Shown here in pieces: positions 37,323 through 48,743 of a DNA stretch of 64,000 nucleotides. This DNA comes from Coniferiporia sulphurascens. Taxonomy: Eukaryota; Basidiomycota; Agaricomycetes; Hymenochaetales; Hymenochaetaceae. The stretch covers positions 62,001 to 126,000 of the forward strand of contig NBBA01000006.1 in NCBI GenBank assembly GCA_002794785.1, in the 5' to 3' direction. Each line of letters opens with the position of its first letter. Position 1 is the first letter of the stretch. The position numbers and the translations under genes are program-made. Below the pieces are notes generated by a model that saw nothing but the letters and a program-made list of their open reading frames with translations, was not told the origin of the DNA and did not search any database.

Positions 37323-37578
37323 TATTAAATAAATATAATGAAATGATATAAATAACGGATGGTCATATGAACAACCATCTTACTAAGTGAATGATAACGC
37401 AATGATAACGCCATACAATAGGAGCTATGATAGTTATAGTATACGTAGCTCATGGTTGATGTATATAAGGAGAGCTGGTCTCTACCATGAAATACATTGG
37501 TTTATGCTGATAACCCACCTTTGCCTCAACTTCACCACTGCACCTCATTGTCTACCACAATGTGCGTAGATTTTAAGA
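37323..37578 (+). repeat. 3' LTR of the copia element
   Basis: 256 bp, 11 base differences from the 5' LTR, located at nine dinucleotides where one or both copies show CA or TG for an inferred CG. Confidence 0.93.
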
Positions 37579-38543
37579 ATTATCATTGTATTTAATGGAA
37601 AATTCAGGCACACAGGCAGCATCCATTGAGTTGAAATTTGGCATCTTTGTGCCACTACAAACCCATGAAATGCCACATAATCTTCTGAAGCCTTTTTTAT
37701 TTTATTTTTAAAACCCCATCCTTCTTACAAAGCACCCTTTAAAAGCTCTGAAAATGCATTCCTAATATTATAATAACATAATCAGCACTTTTCATCTGAA
37801 ATTAAGGCATAGATATAAGTGCATTCATCCATTTGTGTGTTAAACACCCCCAAGTCCTAATACACCATCTTTCTGGCCCAGTAAATGATTAAATACATCT
37901 TACTTTGTATTCTAGAGTGGGTATACTATTACTAAAGGGGTAGATAGATACTTTCAAGGCTTAATTGATGAATGATCTGTCCAGATGGTCCACTCTCAAG
38001 CATTCTTTCCAAGCTTTGATTTAGGCTTTGCATACCCTAGCCATTTCTCCCCATTTTCTCTTTTAAAAAGCAGATCCTTTGTATACATGACATAGGCATA
38101 CATGTTAGCTGTCAATAAATGCCTTCATGACTGGTGTTGAAGTAGTCAGTGAATTAAGAGAGGTGGTTAGAAATTTGGTAATTTTTCGAGTATTTGACAT
38201 TTATTAAAATCTAGTGACCTTTATGCATGCTTAAAATTTGGCCATCAGTTTTGCATGGATATTCACTTCAGATTATGTCTATACCATAGCCTCCAGTCAT
38301 CTGTGTCAGGAGGAAGTGTTTGATGGTCCAAACAGTATGATTTTACAGATGTGCAGTTTTAGAAGGAAGTATTTATGATATAATTATAATATTTACATCA
38401 ACATGTGCAGGTAAGCAAGGGCTACGCATTGCAGCTTATATCATTAAATTTGGTAAAGAAATGGTTGAATAATAGGGCAAACAAATCGAAAAAATAGTGT
38501 ATTTTGTCATGTGACCTGCAAAAACTTTTGGTAGGGGACTGTA

Positions 38544-39011
38544 CACAGGAACTGGAAAAGAAAAGAAAAGAAAGAAGAGGAAACGTGAAGAGCGTTAGGT
38601 AAGAGCAAAGGTAGGAATAAAAAGAGATGAGTAAGGAAGAACGGAAAAGGAAGGACAAGAGCACGTGAAGCACTAAAACAGGAACGAAGAGTAAGTAAGA
38701 ATGACAAATAAAATTACAAAGAATGTAGAAAAGGAAGGAATGAGTACGTAAGAGAACCAAGAAGGAAAATAAAGATGATGCCGGAACCGGCTTGAACGGA
38801 TGAACGGCGGCCGCTAACACGACAAGGGTCCATATTTTTGTGGGTATAGAACCCTCTACCTAAAGGTATCGGGAATAACATAATAAGACGTCTTGCCGAG
38901 CTCAGATTACATAAGCTTTTTCCTATTTTTCCGCCGATTCAGGTTTTAGCATTAACCCTCAGCTCGTGCACGTCGACAGGTTGTGCTGACGAAGAAAAGA
39001 CGACTTTAATA
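38544..39011. other. Purine-rich strand next to the TIR element
   Basis: From about 38550 to 38780 the plus strand is strongly purine-rich (runs such as GGAAAAGAAAAGAAAAG), a strand asymmetry over about 220 bp. No gene is seen. The remaining part is the upstream region of F-box gene 2. Confidence 0.6.
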
Positions 39012-40689
39012 ATGGCCACCATGACTTCAGCAACGCAGCGTGTCATTAATATCCCGGAAATACTGGATATCATTTTCAGTTACAATCACACGTCGCAAAA
39101 CGCTCGCTGTGCTCGGGTGAACCGCTCGTGGTCTGATGTTGCCTTGGATTATGTATGGCGTGAAGAACCTCCATTGAAGGCCCTCTTCGAGCTCCTCGCC
39201 CTTTTGGTCCCTTCTGGGAATTTGCCACAGACGGAAAGGCCAACTCTGGTGAGTTCTCTGATATTCTGTACGTCTATCAACGCATTGAGATTCTTCGAAG
39301 GTTTTCTCGCGTCCTGTCGGGACTGAGGATTGGGTTAGATTCTTTGGGATCGCAAGGCGTGTCAAGAAATTTACCCTGACTTCGATCGAAATAGACCTCA
39401 TGGCGGATAGCGTATTTATGCGAGTATCGACGACCCGCCCTGCCATGTCAATTCTTCCCAATCTTGAAAAACTTTCCGTCTGTGGCCGGTTGATCGCTCC
39501 CCACATCCAACACTCGTGCCTATTCTTGTGCGAGTCAATCACATTTTTTGCTTTCACATTACACAACTGGCATGTTCCCGACATTGCGGAAGAAGTGCAA
39601 TCGCTGCTTAACGAGGTTCTTCAACGCTCACCGAATGTGACACAAATGCAACTGTCGATGGGGTCACTCCTGCTTGCAAACTATGAACTTGAAGGCACCA
39701 TTTGCTTTTTGTTGAGCGGACTAAGGAATTTGAAGACGCTGTGTTTACCTCCTCCTCTTCTCCAGGCATCCGTTCTCGACTCCATCGCACTCCTTCCCAA
39801 CTTGACAGTTATCGATATGTCCCCTTTCTCCTTTCTTGAAGAGGATGATATCGATTCCCCTCTACCTGACACCGATAAGGCATTTAAATCTCTTAGGAGT
39901 CTAGCAATGCAGGGTGATCTAAAATTGGTCACCCGCCTTTTCTCATCCAGAGTCTTCCCGCTGGGGCTTATCACTTTTAGGTTCAAAATAATTGAGGATA
40001 ATAGAGCGTCAGATTTCCGGTCGTGTCTCAAAGCCCTAGCCAACGCATGCCCCGAGCTAAAGGAACTCAGATTTTTCACGGATGGTGCCGACCCTGGACC
40101 TCCCGACTCCGGTCCTTTAACGGCTCAAGATCTGTCCCCCCTCACGTCCTTTCCATCACTCGAAATATTTGAGCTTCGATACAACAGAGCGGTCAGCATG
40201 TCAAACGAAGAGCTTATCCGAATCATAAAGCGATGTCCATCATTAAAACGTTTGGATCTAAATAGCGTCCCTCTTTCGGCCGTAACGGAATCCACTTCGC
40301 TTACCCTAGGATTTCTCGCTCTTCTTGCCAAGGAGTCGGCGATAGTCAAACTGGAACATTTGGCGATTTACGTGAACGCCTTGTCAACCGATGATCTACC
40401 TGAAGTCGAGGGATACTTGAAGAACTTGCGCTATTTATCATTCGGCGTGTCCCTGATTAGTGAACCGATTGACAGGGTATTGTTATACTTAGATCAACTG
40501 GTTCCAACAACATGCGCGTTCGACGTAGAATTGGGAAACGAACTGGACAATATGTGGGAAGACGAGGATGAGATATCGGATCGACGGACCATTTGGGGAG
40601 ATGTCAAGAGGATACTCGCTCTTCTTACGAAAGCCCGGCGCTTGGAAGAGGGACGATGGATGGGTGAGCGAGCTGAAACGCAGCAATAG
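39012..40689 (+). CDS. F-box/LRR-like protein, array member 2
   Basis: Exons 39012-39248 and 39301-40689, with a 52-bp phase-0 intron, encode 541 residues. The F-box-like stretch is IPEILDIIFSYN, then NARCARVNRSWSDVALDYVW. Exon 2 starts VFSRPVGTEDWVRF and holds degenerate leucine-rich units such as CPSLKRLDLNSVPLS and LTLGFLALLAKES. It ends with an acidic then basic tail (DEDEISDRR..KARRLEEGR). It is nearest to array member 5 and to the partial gene at 63413-64000. It is a likely SCF ubiquitin-ligase receptor with unknown target. The 3' half of this gene and the DNA up to gene 3 are duplicated in inverted orientation at the right end of the window. Confidence 0.88.
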
Positions 40690-41985
40690 GTATCGATCTC
40701 TTACGATGAGATCATGTGCCTTAGGCAACGGGTTCACCTTCAAGACTGAAGTGACGAGTCATGACCAGCTCGGCACTGATTAATGGAGCGGAAATGCATT
40801 TACCTTGTGGACTCGATTTTACTATGCGGAACGGTTATTCTCAGCATGCCGATCTAGCGGAACATTATGCATGATGATGCTATCGTGCGCCGACTGTTTG
40901 CTTACAGGAAAGTGCATTGACATTCAAAAAATAATCTACTCGGATTTTTATTGGCAATGTACGTCGAAGAAACGGTCCGGGAAGCTGGGATTCGCTGTTA
41001 TGTTGCGTGTATGTTGCATCGTGCAACCGGTTAGACTGGGCACGATTGACGTTGACTCTAATTTAAAAGCTCAAAACCGCTCATCCGAGCGAATGACTGT
41101 TAATGTACTACTGCCCCTTTCTCACGGAGGTCGTGACTCGTTTCCCTTCTTTCAATTAATACTACCACGAAGTTACTACAAAATACGTGTGGACACGCAC
41201 CCTTTCACAGATAGTGTCATATTAATGCCACATGTACACCGGAAGCTGGCTCACTCCTATCTAGCCGGAGTCGGGAGAAGCGCCAAAAGCCATCACATTC
41301 CTTTTTGGATATTTGAGTATCTTAGCTTTTTGATGCACGTGACCGATAAAATTAGTTTGGAAGTGCGCCAACTTTTCGACTACACGACATCCTACTGCCG
41401 ACTGTCCTCAGGTTGTTCCCGCAAGCTCACATCCAGTTTACGCCCTCAAGTCATGTCTACAAAGGAAGAAGAAAATCAGAAAATTACTGCAACGGCCCTC
41501 GCGTCACGGAAGCGTATTATCTGCATACCTGAAGTGCTGGACCTTATTTCCGATTACAGTAAGAAAGCGGACAATGCTCGTTGTGCTCGCGTAAACAGAA
41601 TGTGGTCGGAAATTGCACTAAATTATGTATGGTGCGAATATCCTCCACTAAAGGTTCTGTTCGAGCTCCTTGCTCCTCTAGTTGTGTCCAATGACGGATC
41701 GCAGTCGTCGAGCAAACCGACTCTAGTGAGTCCTCACCTTGTTCGTCTGGCGAAATTTTTTGAAATAATTTGACTATCGAAGGTATTTTCACGTGTTATC
41801 AATCCTAACGATTGGCAGAGGTTTAATTCGTACGCAAAGCGCGTCAAAAGGCTCAGCATGACCACCTTAGAAATGGATCATCATAAGCGACTCAAGAACA
41901 TCCTCAGTAACAGTGTATTCGCGGAGGTAGCGCTCTCCCGTCCAATTGTGCACATTCTTCCCCAACTTAAGGATCTTCACGTGGA
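40080..41985. repeat. Inverted segmental duplication, arm 1
   Basis: This segment (3' half of F-box gene 2, the intergenic region, and the 5' part of F-box gene 3) is repeated in reverse orientation at about 62150-64000. Shared anchors include the coding block SNEELIRIIKRCPSL, the intergenic string CGGAGGTCGTGACT, and the block PEVLDLI of gene 3. Edges are approximate, and arm 2 continues beyond the window. Confidence 0.85.
40690..41452. other. Intergenic between F-box genes 2 and 3
   Basis: An open frame runs from 40805 into gene 3, but most of it is probably non-coding. The inverted duplicate of this region (62654-63412) and the DNA downstream of gene 6 (near 51900) share the sequence without keeping a frame. 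Confidence 0.6.
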
Positions 41986-43222
41986 TAGAAATATCCCTAC
42001 CTCCTGGTTGAGATATGCACCCCTCTTTTTACACAAGTCCATTTCCCTCGTAAGCCTCGAGCTTCCAGCTTCCAGCCGCAATGCTTCTATGATGACTCGG
42101 TCTCTACTAAACGAAATCTGTGGACGTTCTCCCGAAATCACCCAGCTCGTGCTGGAAGTCCCATCGTCAGTCAAGAATATCGAAACCGAGCTTTGTAACT
42201 TGCTCAGTGGACTAAGGTACCTGGAGGAGTTATTCCTATCTGCATGCCTTCTCACAACGCCAATTATCAATTCCATTGCACTACTCCCAAATCTCAGGGA
42301 CATTGGTTCAGTAACACCCCGTAGTGGCGGTTCTGTGAAGGACATAATGCAATTCGAACCGCCGAAAATCAACAATGCGTTCATTTCCCTTCGTGACCTG
42401 GAAATGCAGGGACAACTGATAACGGTCAATCGATTCTTTTCGTCCAAAATTTTCCCGTTGCAGCTTCATACTCTCGTAATTGACATGGTGGCGCAAAATC
42501 ATTCATCAGAATTACGACCATGTCTCGAGGCTCTCGCTGCCTCCTGCCCGAGACTGAGTAGTCTCGAATTCGTTTTGTCCATAGATCCCTTCGGCACCCG
42601 CGATGCAGAACCGATAACTGCCCACGCCCTGACCCCAATCATATGCTTTCCATTGCTCAAATCGTTTAGTATCCAGTTTTACGAGCCAGTCAACATGGCA
42701 GATGACGAGCTTGTCGACATTATCAAGATGTGTCCATCATTACAATATTTGTTTCTAAACAACGAACCCCTCTCGTTCGCTTCGACCTCGCTCACCTTGG
42801 GATTCCTCGCCCTGCTCTCAAGGGAACCAGCGGCCGAAAGACTGAAGCATTTGAGCATTTATCTCGATGCTGCCATGACTGAAGATCTCTCCGAGGTGGA
42901 GGGTTATCTTGAGGACATGTACTCCATATCATTTGGCACGTCTCCGACTGCTGTCTCTAAGGACAGCCTTCTATCTTACTTGAGCTGTTTACTTCCGACG
43001 ACATGCAAGTTGGACGTGGACCCTGAACTTGATGAACGTGTGTACGAAAAGTGTCCTCCCGATCTTGCAGCCGAAATGGAGAAACGGCGTTCCGCTTGGA
43101 AGAATATCGGGGAGACCCTGCCACTTCTTGTCAAGATTCGCCAGGATGAGCGGGATCGAGCGAACAAAAGGGCTGGGATGCGGACCGGATCTCGAGGACG
43201 CTTATCTCAGATTATGCCCTGA
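41453..43222 (+). CDS. F-box/LRR-like protein, array member 3
   Basis: Exons 41453-41725 and 41783-43222, with a 57-bp phase-0 intron, give 570 residues, the longest in the array. The frame stays open upstream to 40805, but the ATG at 41453 is chosen because it precedes the F-box as in the paralogues and the upstream DNA is duplicated without coding constraint. The F-box-like part is IPEVLDLISDYS, then NARCARVNRMWSEIALNYVW. Exon 2 begins VFSRVINPNDWQRF and carries leucine-rich units (LSGLRYLEELFLSA, CPSLQYLFLNNEPLS, LTLGFLALLSREP). Member 4 is the nearest relative. It probably recruits an unknown substrate to an SCF ubiquitin ligase. Confidence 0.88.
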
Positions 43223-43679
43223 AAACAGCATGAGCCGCTGTCGGCTTCGCGGTTGGATGGGTAGAAAAAAACTACTTAAAGACCATCTCACGGACGGAAG
43301 AAGTGCCATAGGGCTGTTGTGGCCGTTACGAGCATGTCGGCCGGCCCGGGATTGGTTGATGGTAGATAGTCAAGGGGTATCTGATTTTCCGTGGGAAAGG
43401 ACGCGGAAGGAGAAGGAGATTGATTTAGGAGCACGTTGATTATGCCCAAAGCTGGGATGTGTCTTTATAATTCCGAGCTGAGGACAAAATCAGACTTGTG
43501 CTCATCCACCGTAGCGGTTAACGGATCCCCAGTAAGCGCAGACTAATGGCTGCATCTTCCGAAGAAGAGATGGTTTCGACTGGCGGTCTCTTCGTCGGTT
43601 GGGAACATGCGTCGTTGAGGAGTCAATCCAAGGATTTCTGAAACTCCAGCAAGACTCGACTGTAACGAGGAAGGTAGTA

Positions 43680-43790
43680 TATGCTCGATGCCAAGTCGGC
43701 GTCGGGGTTTGAATTATTTTTCGTAGGATTTTTCCTGTTGTATGCGCGCTTAGTTTCCCTCGCGCAATTATGTACTGGTTAAACGACATC
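43680..43790. repeat. Intergenic repeat, copy 1
   Basis: It shares GCTCGATGCC, ATTTTTCGTA and TATGCGCGCT..GTTTCCCTCGC with 46730-46835 in the same order. Each copy lies downstream of an F-box gene, so it may be part of the duplicated unit. Confidence 0.75.
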
Positions 43791-43870
43791 CTTGGATACG
43801 GACCCATGATGTGGAGGTCGGAAACCCGGGTTTTGTCTGAAAATGTGACTTCGTAATAGGGGCATACGAT

Positions 43871-43895
43871 CCTATCCTATCCTATCCTATCCTAT
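43871..43895. repeat. CCTAT microsatellite, five units
   Basis: Five perfect tandem CCTAT pentamers, followed by ATAATA. Confidence 0.9.
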
Positions 43896-44354
43896 ATAAT
43901 AATTTTGCTCAGTACCCGCTTTCATAAGAATGTTACTAATAATTTTACTAAGAATGTTCTCACCTTTTTAAGGAATTTTCCCTGTGATGACATGTCACTC
44001 CGCTTATCCGGGGACCGGTCAACCCCCGGAAAATATCCCTGGCGAAGCGAGGGATATTTAGAGCTTGTTTAGAGCTTTTTAGAGCTTGTATAATAAAAAA
44101 GCTCACTACCTGCTTCCGTAAGAATGTTAATAATAATTTTACTAATAGTTTTTCGCCTTTTTTAGTATTTTCTCCCCGTCCCTTCCCAAAAAGGTGAGTC
44201 CCTGGCGAAGCGAGGGATTGAGAGCTTGTAGTAAACGAGCGGGGGGTCGTGCTGACAAACGCACCTGTTCCCGATTAGGACGTTGGTTTTTCGGACTCTT
44301 TGACTTACCTTCCTGCTTTAATTTGCTAACAAGCTTGCATGTGCGTGCAGATGA

Positions 44355-46053
44355 ATGGCGGACACACGGATGACCCTCGCAACAGCAGCTGAACGTGTCG
44401 TCGGTGTTCCTGAATTGCTGGACACCATTTTCAGCTACAACACAAGAGCAGACAATGCTCGCTGTGCTCGCACGAGCCGCGCATTGGCAAATCTTGCCTT
44501 GGATCATGTATGGCGCGTGAGTCCTCCGCTAAGGGCTTTATTCAGGCTGTTGGCTCCTCTGGTTCGAAAATCGGAAACTCGAAGACCGGAAAAACACCTT
44601 TTGGTGAGTATCGAGAAAGACTGTTTATAAAAAAAAGTTCACATCTGAGTACTCACTGCAGGTCTTTGAACGGGCCGTCGTCCCTAATGATTGGAAGAGG
44701 TTCGGTCCGTATGCAGAGCGCGTCAGAGAACTCCGTATAACACCTTATGAAGACGAGAACAATGATTCTAGAACCTTCATTGACGAGAGCGTGTTCACAG
44801 AAGTATCGTTGACCCGTCCTACTCTGTGCATTCTTCCTCGTCTCGAGAGACTTTATATCTACGAAACTCTCCCTTCATCCTGGTATCGACACTCGGTTCT
44901 TTTCTTGCACAAATCTATCTCCTTTTTATCCTTGGACGTATCGGAGTATTATCACGCTGCGAAGGGTGCACGGCCACTGCTCAGCGAAATTTTATGCCGT
45001 TCACCTGCTATAACACAGTTCGAACTTTCAGCTGGTTGGTCGGTCGAGGAATTTGAACATGAACTGTGTCTCCTGCTGAGTGGACTGAAGTATCTGGAGA
45101 CGCTATGTCTGTCCCCATGCAGGCTCACAGCGCCGGTATTGCATTCCATTGCACTGCTTCCCAGTCTTAGTCGAGTCAGCATGTTGCCTCATAGTTGCGG
45201 TTGTCCTTTTTCAGGGAATGTCACGTATTTCAAACCGCCGGACTTTGATAACGCGTTCACGTCCCTCAGTGACCTGGAAATTCAAGGACGCTTTGTTACA
45301 ATCGCCGATTTTCTCTTGTTCAAACGCTTCCCACTTAATCTTCGCATTCTTTCTGTCGGCATAACTCAACATGATCCATCCCCGGATTTTCGAATGTGGC
45401 TCGAGGCTATAGCCGGCTCGTGTCCGAGATTGGAGAGTCTCAAACTTGATCTGGTGGGCGACCCTAACGTCGGTATAATGAGCTGGGATGCCGATCCAAT
45501 CACGGCTCACAAACTATCTCCTCTCAAGTCTTTTCCTTTATTGGAAACGTTCAACCTCAATTTTTACGAGCCATTAGACATGACAGACATGGAGCTTGTC
45601 TCCATCGTCAGGGCATGTCCATCGTTGCGGAGTCTGCATTTGAACAGCTGTCCCCTCTCCCTTGCGCCAACCTCACTCACTTTGCAATTCCTGGCACTTC
45701 TTTCCAAGGAACCAATGGCGCAGAACCTCGAATACCTAGGAGTATACCTGGATGCTTCGGAAACTTCCAATATCACTGAAATCGGGCGCTGCATGAAGAA
45801 CATGCGCTCCGTGTCGTTTGGTTCATCCCCAGTTCGTGAAATGAGTGACAGCTTGCTAATTTACTTGAGCCGGCTGCTTCCAGTGGCTTGCGAGGTGTGC
45901 TTGGATGAGCCGGAACGATCGCTGGAATTTTCCGATGATGAATTGGGAGAGTTTGATCAGCGGTTATCGGTTTGGAGGGAGGTTAGAAAGGTTCTCCCGC
46001 TTCTCACTCTAATACGCCAGGACGAACGAGAACTAGGGCGCGGAGAAGCTTAA
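44355..46053 (+). CDS. F-box/LRR-like protein, array member 4
   Basis: Exons 44355-44603 and 44662-46053, with a 58-bp phase-0 intron ending in CTGCAG, encode 546 residues. The F-box-like part is VPELLDTIFSYN, then NARCARTSRALANLALDHVW. Here ALANLALD replaces the usual SWSDIALD, so the conserved Trp is lost. Exon 2 starts VFERAVVPNDWKRF and has leucine-rich units (LSGLKYLETLCLSP, CPSLRSLHLNSCPLS, LTLQFLALLSKEP). The frame is complete with good splice sites. It is closest to member 3. Its predicted role is SCF substrate recognition; the altered F-box could weaken Skp1 binding. Confidence 0.87.
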
Positions 46054-47087
46054 ATGCGAACGAATGTGGCATACTTGGACATCCTAGCGTACCCACGTCA
46101 AATCGAAACTATATCTCTGAATGCATAGAAATAGATCACTCGGAATGGGAACGCAGATATCAAACATATGGACTTCATTACATCTGAGGAATAGCCAGGT
46201 TTTTCTGAAAGGGGTCGCGCAGTAAAGGCTTTTGGAATAGGCTTCGTACTGATGTTACATATGTGTTATTTAGCCCACAAGACATAATCATTTGGCTGTC
46301 TTAATAAAATATGGCACGGCGGAGGCAGATCAAGAGCGCGAAGAGTTTGTACAGTACAATATCTACCACTGGCAGGAAACTTGAAGGTGCTTTTGTCGAC
46401 TGAAAAATATTCCCGTTCGTGTGTAAGGTGCACCCGTCGGCGTTGCACCTTTACTATCAGTTCCTCAATTTACCGAGCCAATATACTATTGCGGAGTTCT
46501 TTCTCTAACGCATTTGAAGATAATTTACGAGGCATTTGAGATTTTGAATCGTTCCGTTGGGTTAGTAGGCGGTACTATTAGTCACGGTACGAATTCGGGT
46601 CGCTTATCAGTGGCTACGGTTGGGATATGAAATTTAGGACCGCTGGATGGTATCTTTTTTTCAGTCCATTTAGGTTCTGGCTGGTTCGGCCACAATTGAT
46701 ACAATGGAGGAAAAGGGTGTTGAAGTTCGAGCTCGATGCCGAGACGGTGTCGGAGTTTAAAATATTTTTCGTATATTTTTCGCTGCATGTATGCGCGCTC
46801 GGTTTCCCTCGCATGATTATCTACTGGTTATAAGGTATCTACGCTAGCGTACGGAAGGCATTTGCAAGCGCCGCAAACTGCTGAAAACCAACAAAGAGAG
46901 GGCTCAGAGGGAGAGGACTTCGGTTATGCCTGCCAGTGGCAAGGGAGAGCCTGGTTACATAATTAACGCATAATTTTTCCCATCTTTTTCGCGATTCCGG
47001 TTTATAACATAGCTCGCTAGGCAAGCCTCTCATACACGTCGTCATCTTACATCGTCGAAGAAAAGAGATCGGCAAAGGCATCTAATA
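46054..47087. other. Intergenic between F-box genes 4 and 5
   Basis: It contains the second copy of the intergenic repeat (about 46730-46835). Nothing else is recognised. Confidence 0.6.
46730..46835. repeat. Intergenic repeat, copy 2
   Basis: Colinear with 43680-43790, including the shared end TACTGGTTA. It lies upstream of F-box gene 5. Confidence 0.75.
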
Positions 47088-48743
47088 ATGGCCGCCGTCA
47101 CTACAGCAATGGAACGGGTAACCACAATCCCGGAAATACTTGATATCATCTTCAGTTACAATCAACGACCGCAAAACGCTCGCTGCGCTCGTGTGAGCCG
47201 CTCGTGGTTGGATGTTGCTTTGAACCACGTATGGCGCGATTGCCCTTCATTGAAGGCTCTTTTCCAGCTCCTTGTTCCCCTAGTTCCCTCGGATGATGGA
47301 TATTGGTCCCAGACGAGGAGATCAACTTTGGTAAGTCATTACCCTTCTGTGTGCTTAACGACTCATTGAGGCCCCAAAAAGATTTTTTCACGTCCCATCA
47401 AGCCGAAAGATTGGATTAGATTCTTTGCGTTCGCAAAGCGCGTCAGGAGTTTTAGGCTTCACGCGCAGGAAATAAATCTCATCGCGGATAGCGTATACAC
47501 AGAAGTATCCATGACCCGTCCCGCTGTGTCTATTCTTCCCAGTCTTGAAGACTTTTCCGTCTGCGGCTGGTTGACCGCCTCTCAGGTCCAATACTCGTGC
47601 CTATTCTTACGCGAGTCGGTCACCTTCTTTTCTTTCACGATACAGGACCACTCTCGCATGGCGAAAGAAGTGCAATCTCTGCTTAACTTGGTTCTTCAAC
47701 GCTCGCCCAATCTAAAAGCGTTCAGCTTGACGTTCGAAAATCTCAAAGTCAAAAAAATTGAAACCGATCTTTGTCTGTTGTTGAACGGACTGAGGCATCT
47801 GAAGTCACTGTGCTTATTCCCGACTCTTCTGTCGCCGTCCGTTTTAAATTCTGCTGCGTCGCTTCCCAACTTGACTGATTTTGATATCAACCCTTTTTCC
47901 TTCTCTTTGGAGGGAGGTCGTATCGGTTTTCCGCTCCCTGACACTAATAATGCGTTCAAGTCTCTCACGAGTCTATCAATGCGGGGAAATATTATCACAG
48001 TCATACGATTCTTCTCGCACCGAGTCTTTCCATTGAGGCTTCGCACCTTAATGATCGAACTAAACTACGTGAATGAAGCATCGGATTTCCGACCGTGTCT
48101 CGAGGCCTTAGCCAACGCATGCCCCCAGCTCAAAATGCTCGCATTTTCCATGTTTGATGCTGTTCGTGAACCCCTCGACTCTGAACCGATAACGGCTGAA
48201 GATCTTTCTCCCCTCACGTCCTTTCCATTACTGGAAGAGTTTGAGCTTCAGTACGACAAAGCAGTCAGCATGTCGGACGAAGAGCTTATCCGTATCGTGA
48301 AGGGATGTCCATCATTACGGAATTTGGATTTAAACTGCATCCCTCTTTCGGCCCCAACTGAATCCACATCACTTACCCTAGGATTTCTCGCTCTCCTCGC
48401 CAAAGAGACGGCGACGGTCAAACTAGAACGATTGGCGATCTTTGTGGATGCCTTGTCAACTGTTGGTCTACCTAAAGTCGAGGGTCACTTGGAGAACTTG
48501 CGGAGTATATCATTCGGCGTGTCCCCGATTTGCAGACGGAATGATGAAGTACTGTCGTACTTGGGCCAGTTGCTTCCGTCAACGTGCACGCTCGACGTGA
48601 ACGTATCACTCCATCTGGACGAAGTATTGGGTGACGATGGTGAAACGTCTCGTCGACGGCAGATTTGGAAAGATATTGGGAAGAAGCTGCCTCTTACGAA
48701 AATTCGTTCGGACGAGCAAGAGCGGAAGGGCGAACGGGACTGA
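47088..48743 (+). CDS. F-box/LRR-like protein, array member 5
   Basis: Exons 47088-47330 and 47382-48743, with a 51-bp phase-0 intron (GTAAGT..AAAAAG), encode 534 residues. The F-box-like part is IPEILDIIFSYN, then NARCARVSRSWLDVALNHVW. Exon 2 begins IFSRPIKPKDWIRF, where the other members have VFSR. The leucine-rich region has units LNGLRHLKSLCLFP, CPSLRNLDLNCIPLS and LTLGFLALLAKET. Closest to member 2. It is a predicted SCF ubiquitin-ligase receptor with unknown target. Confidence 0.88.

Larger units (their letters stand above)
32152..37578 (+). mobile_element. Full-length Ty1/copia LTR retrotransposon, mutated
   Basis: A 5,427-bp element with 256-bp LTRs (32152-32407 and 37323-37578), a 5-bp target duplication ATTAT, a primer-binding site at 32408-32421, a polypurine tract at 37314-37322, and one gag-pol frame in the order gag, protease, integrase, reverse transcriptase, RNase H. 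That order identifies the copia superfamily. The LTRs are 245/256 identical, and every difference fits CpG decay. It sits inside an older TA-flanked TIR element. Eleven in-frame stops and a lost integrase catalytic residue make this copy non-autonomous now. Confidence 0.96.
31854..38541. mobile_element. TA-flanked terminal-inverted-repeat DNA transposon split by a copia insertion
   Basis: The left end reads CAGTCCCCTGCCAAAAG followed by TTTTTGCGGG. The right end is its reverse complement with two mismatches in about 28 bp. TA flanks both sides, as expected of the Tc1/mariner/pogo superfamily. Subtracting the nested copia element (32152-37578) and its 5-bp target repeat leaves about 1,256 bp. 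I found no transposase frame or DDE motif in the remaining sequence on either strand, so it is either non-autonomous or too decayed to code. The sequence is AT-rich and has few CpG. Confidence 0.8.
43223..44354. other. Repeat-rich intergenic region between F-box genes 3 and 4
   Basis: This contains a block near 43680-43790 that recurs near 46730-46835, five tandem CCTAT units (43871-43895), and two imperfect copies of a segment of about 190 bp (about 43900-44080 and 44090-44240) with the shared string CCCTGGCGAAGCGAGGGAT. No gene is seen. Confidence 0.7.

Noticed and set aside
40805..41452. N-terminal extension of F-box gene 3 by about 216 codons
   Set aside because: The frame is open, but the same DNA occurs in non-coding context downstream of gene 6 and in the inverted duplicate, and all paralogues start just before the F-box.
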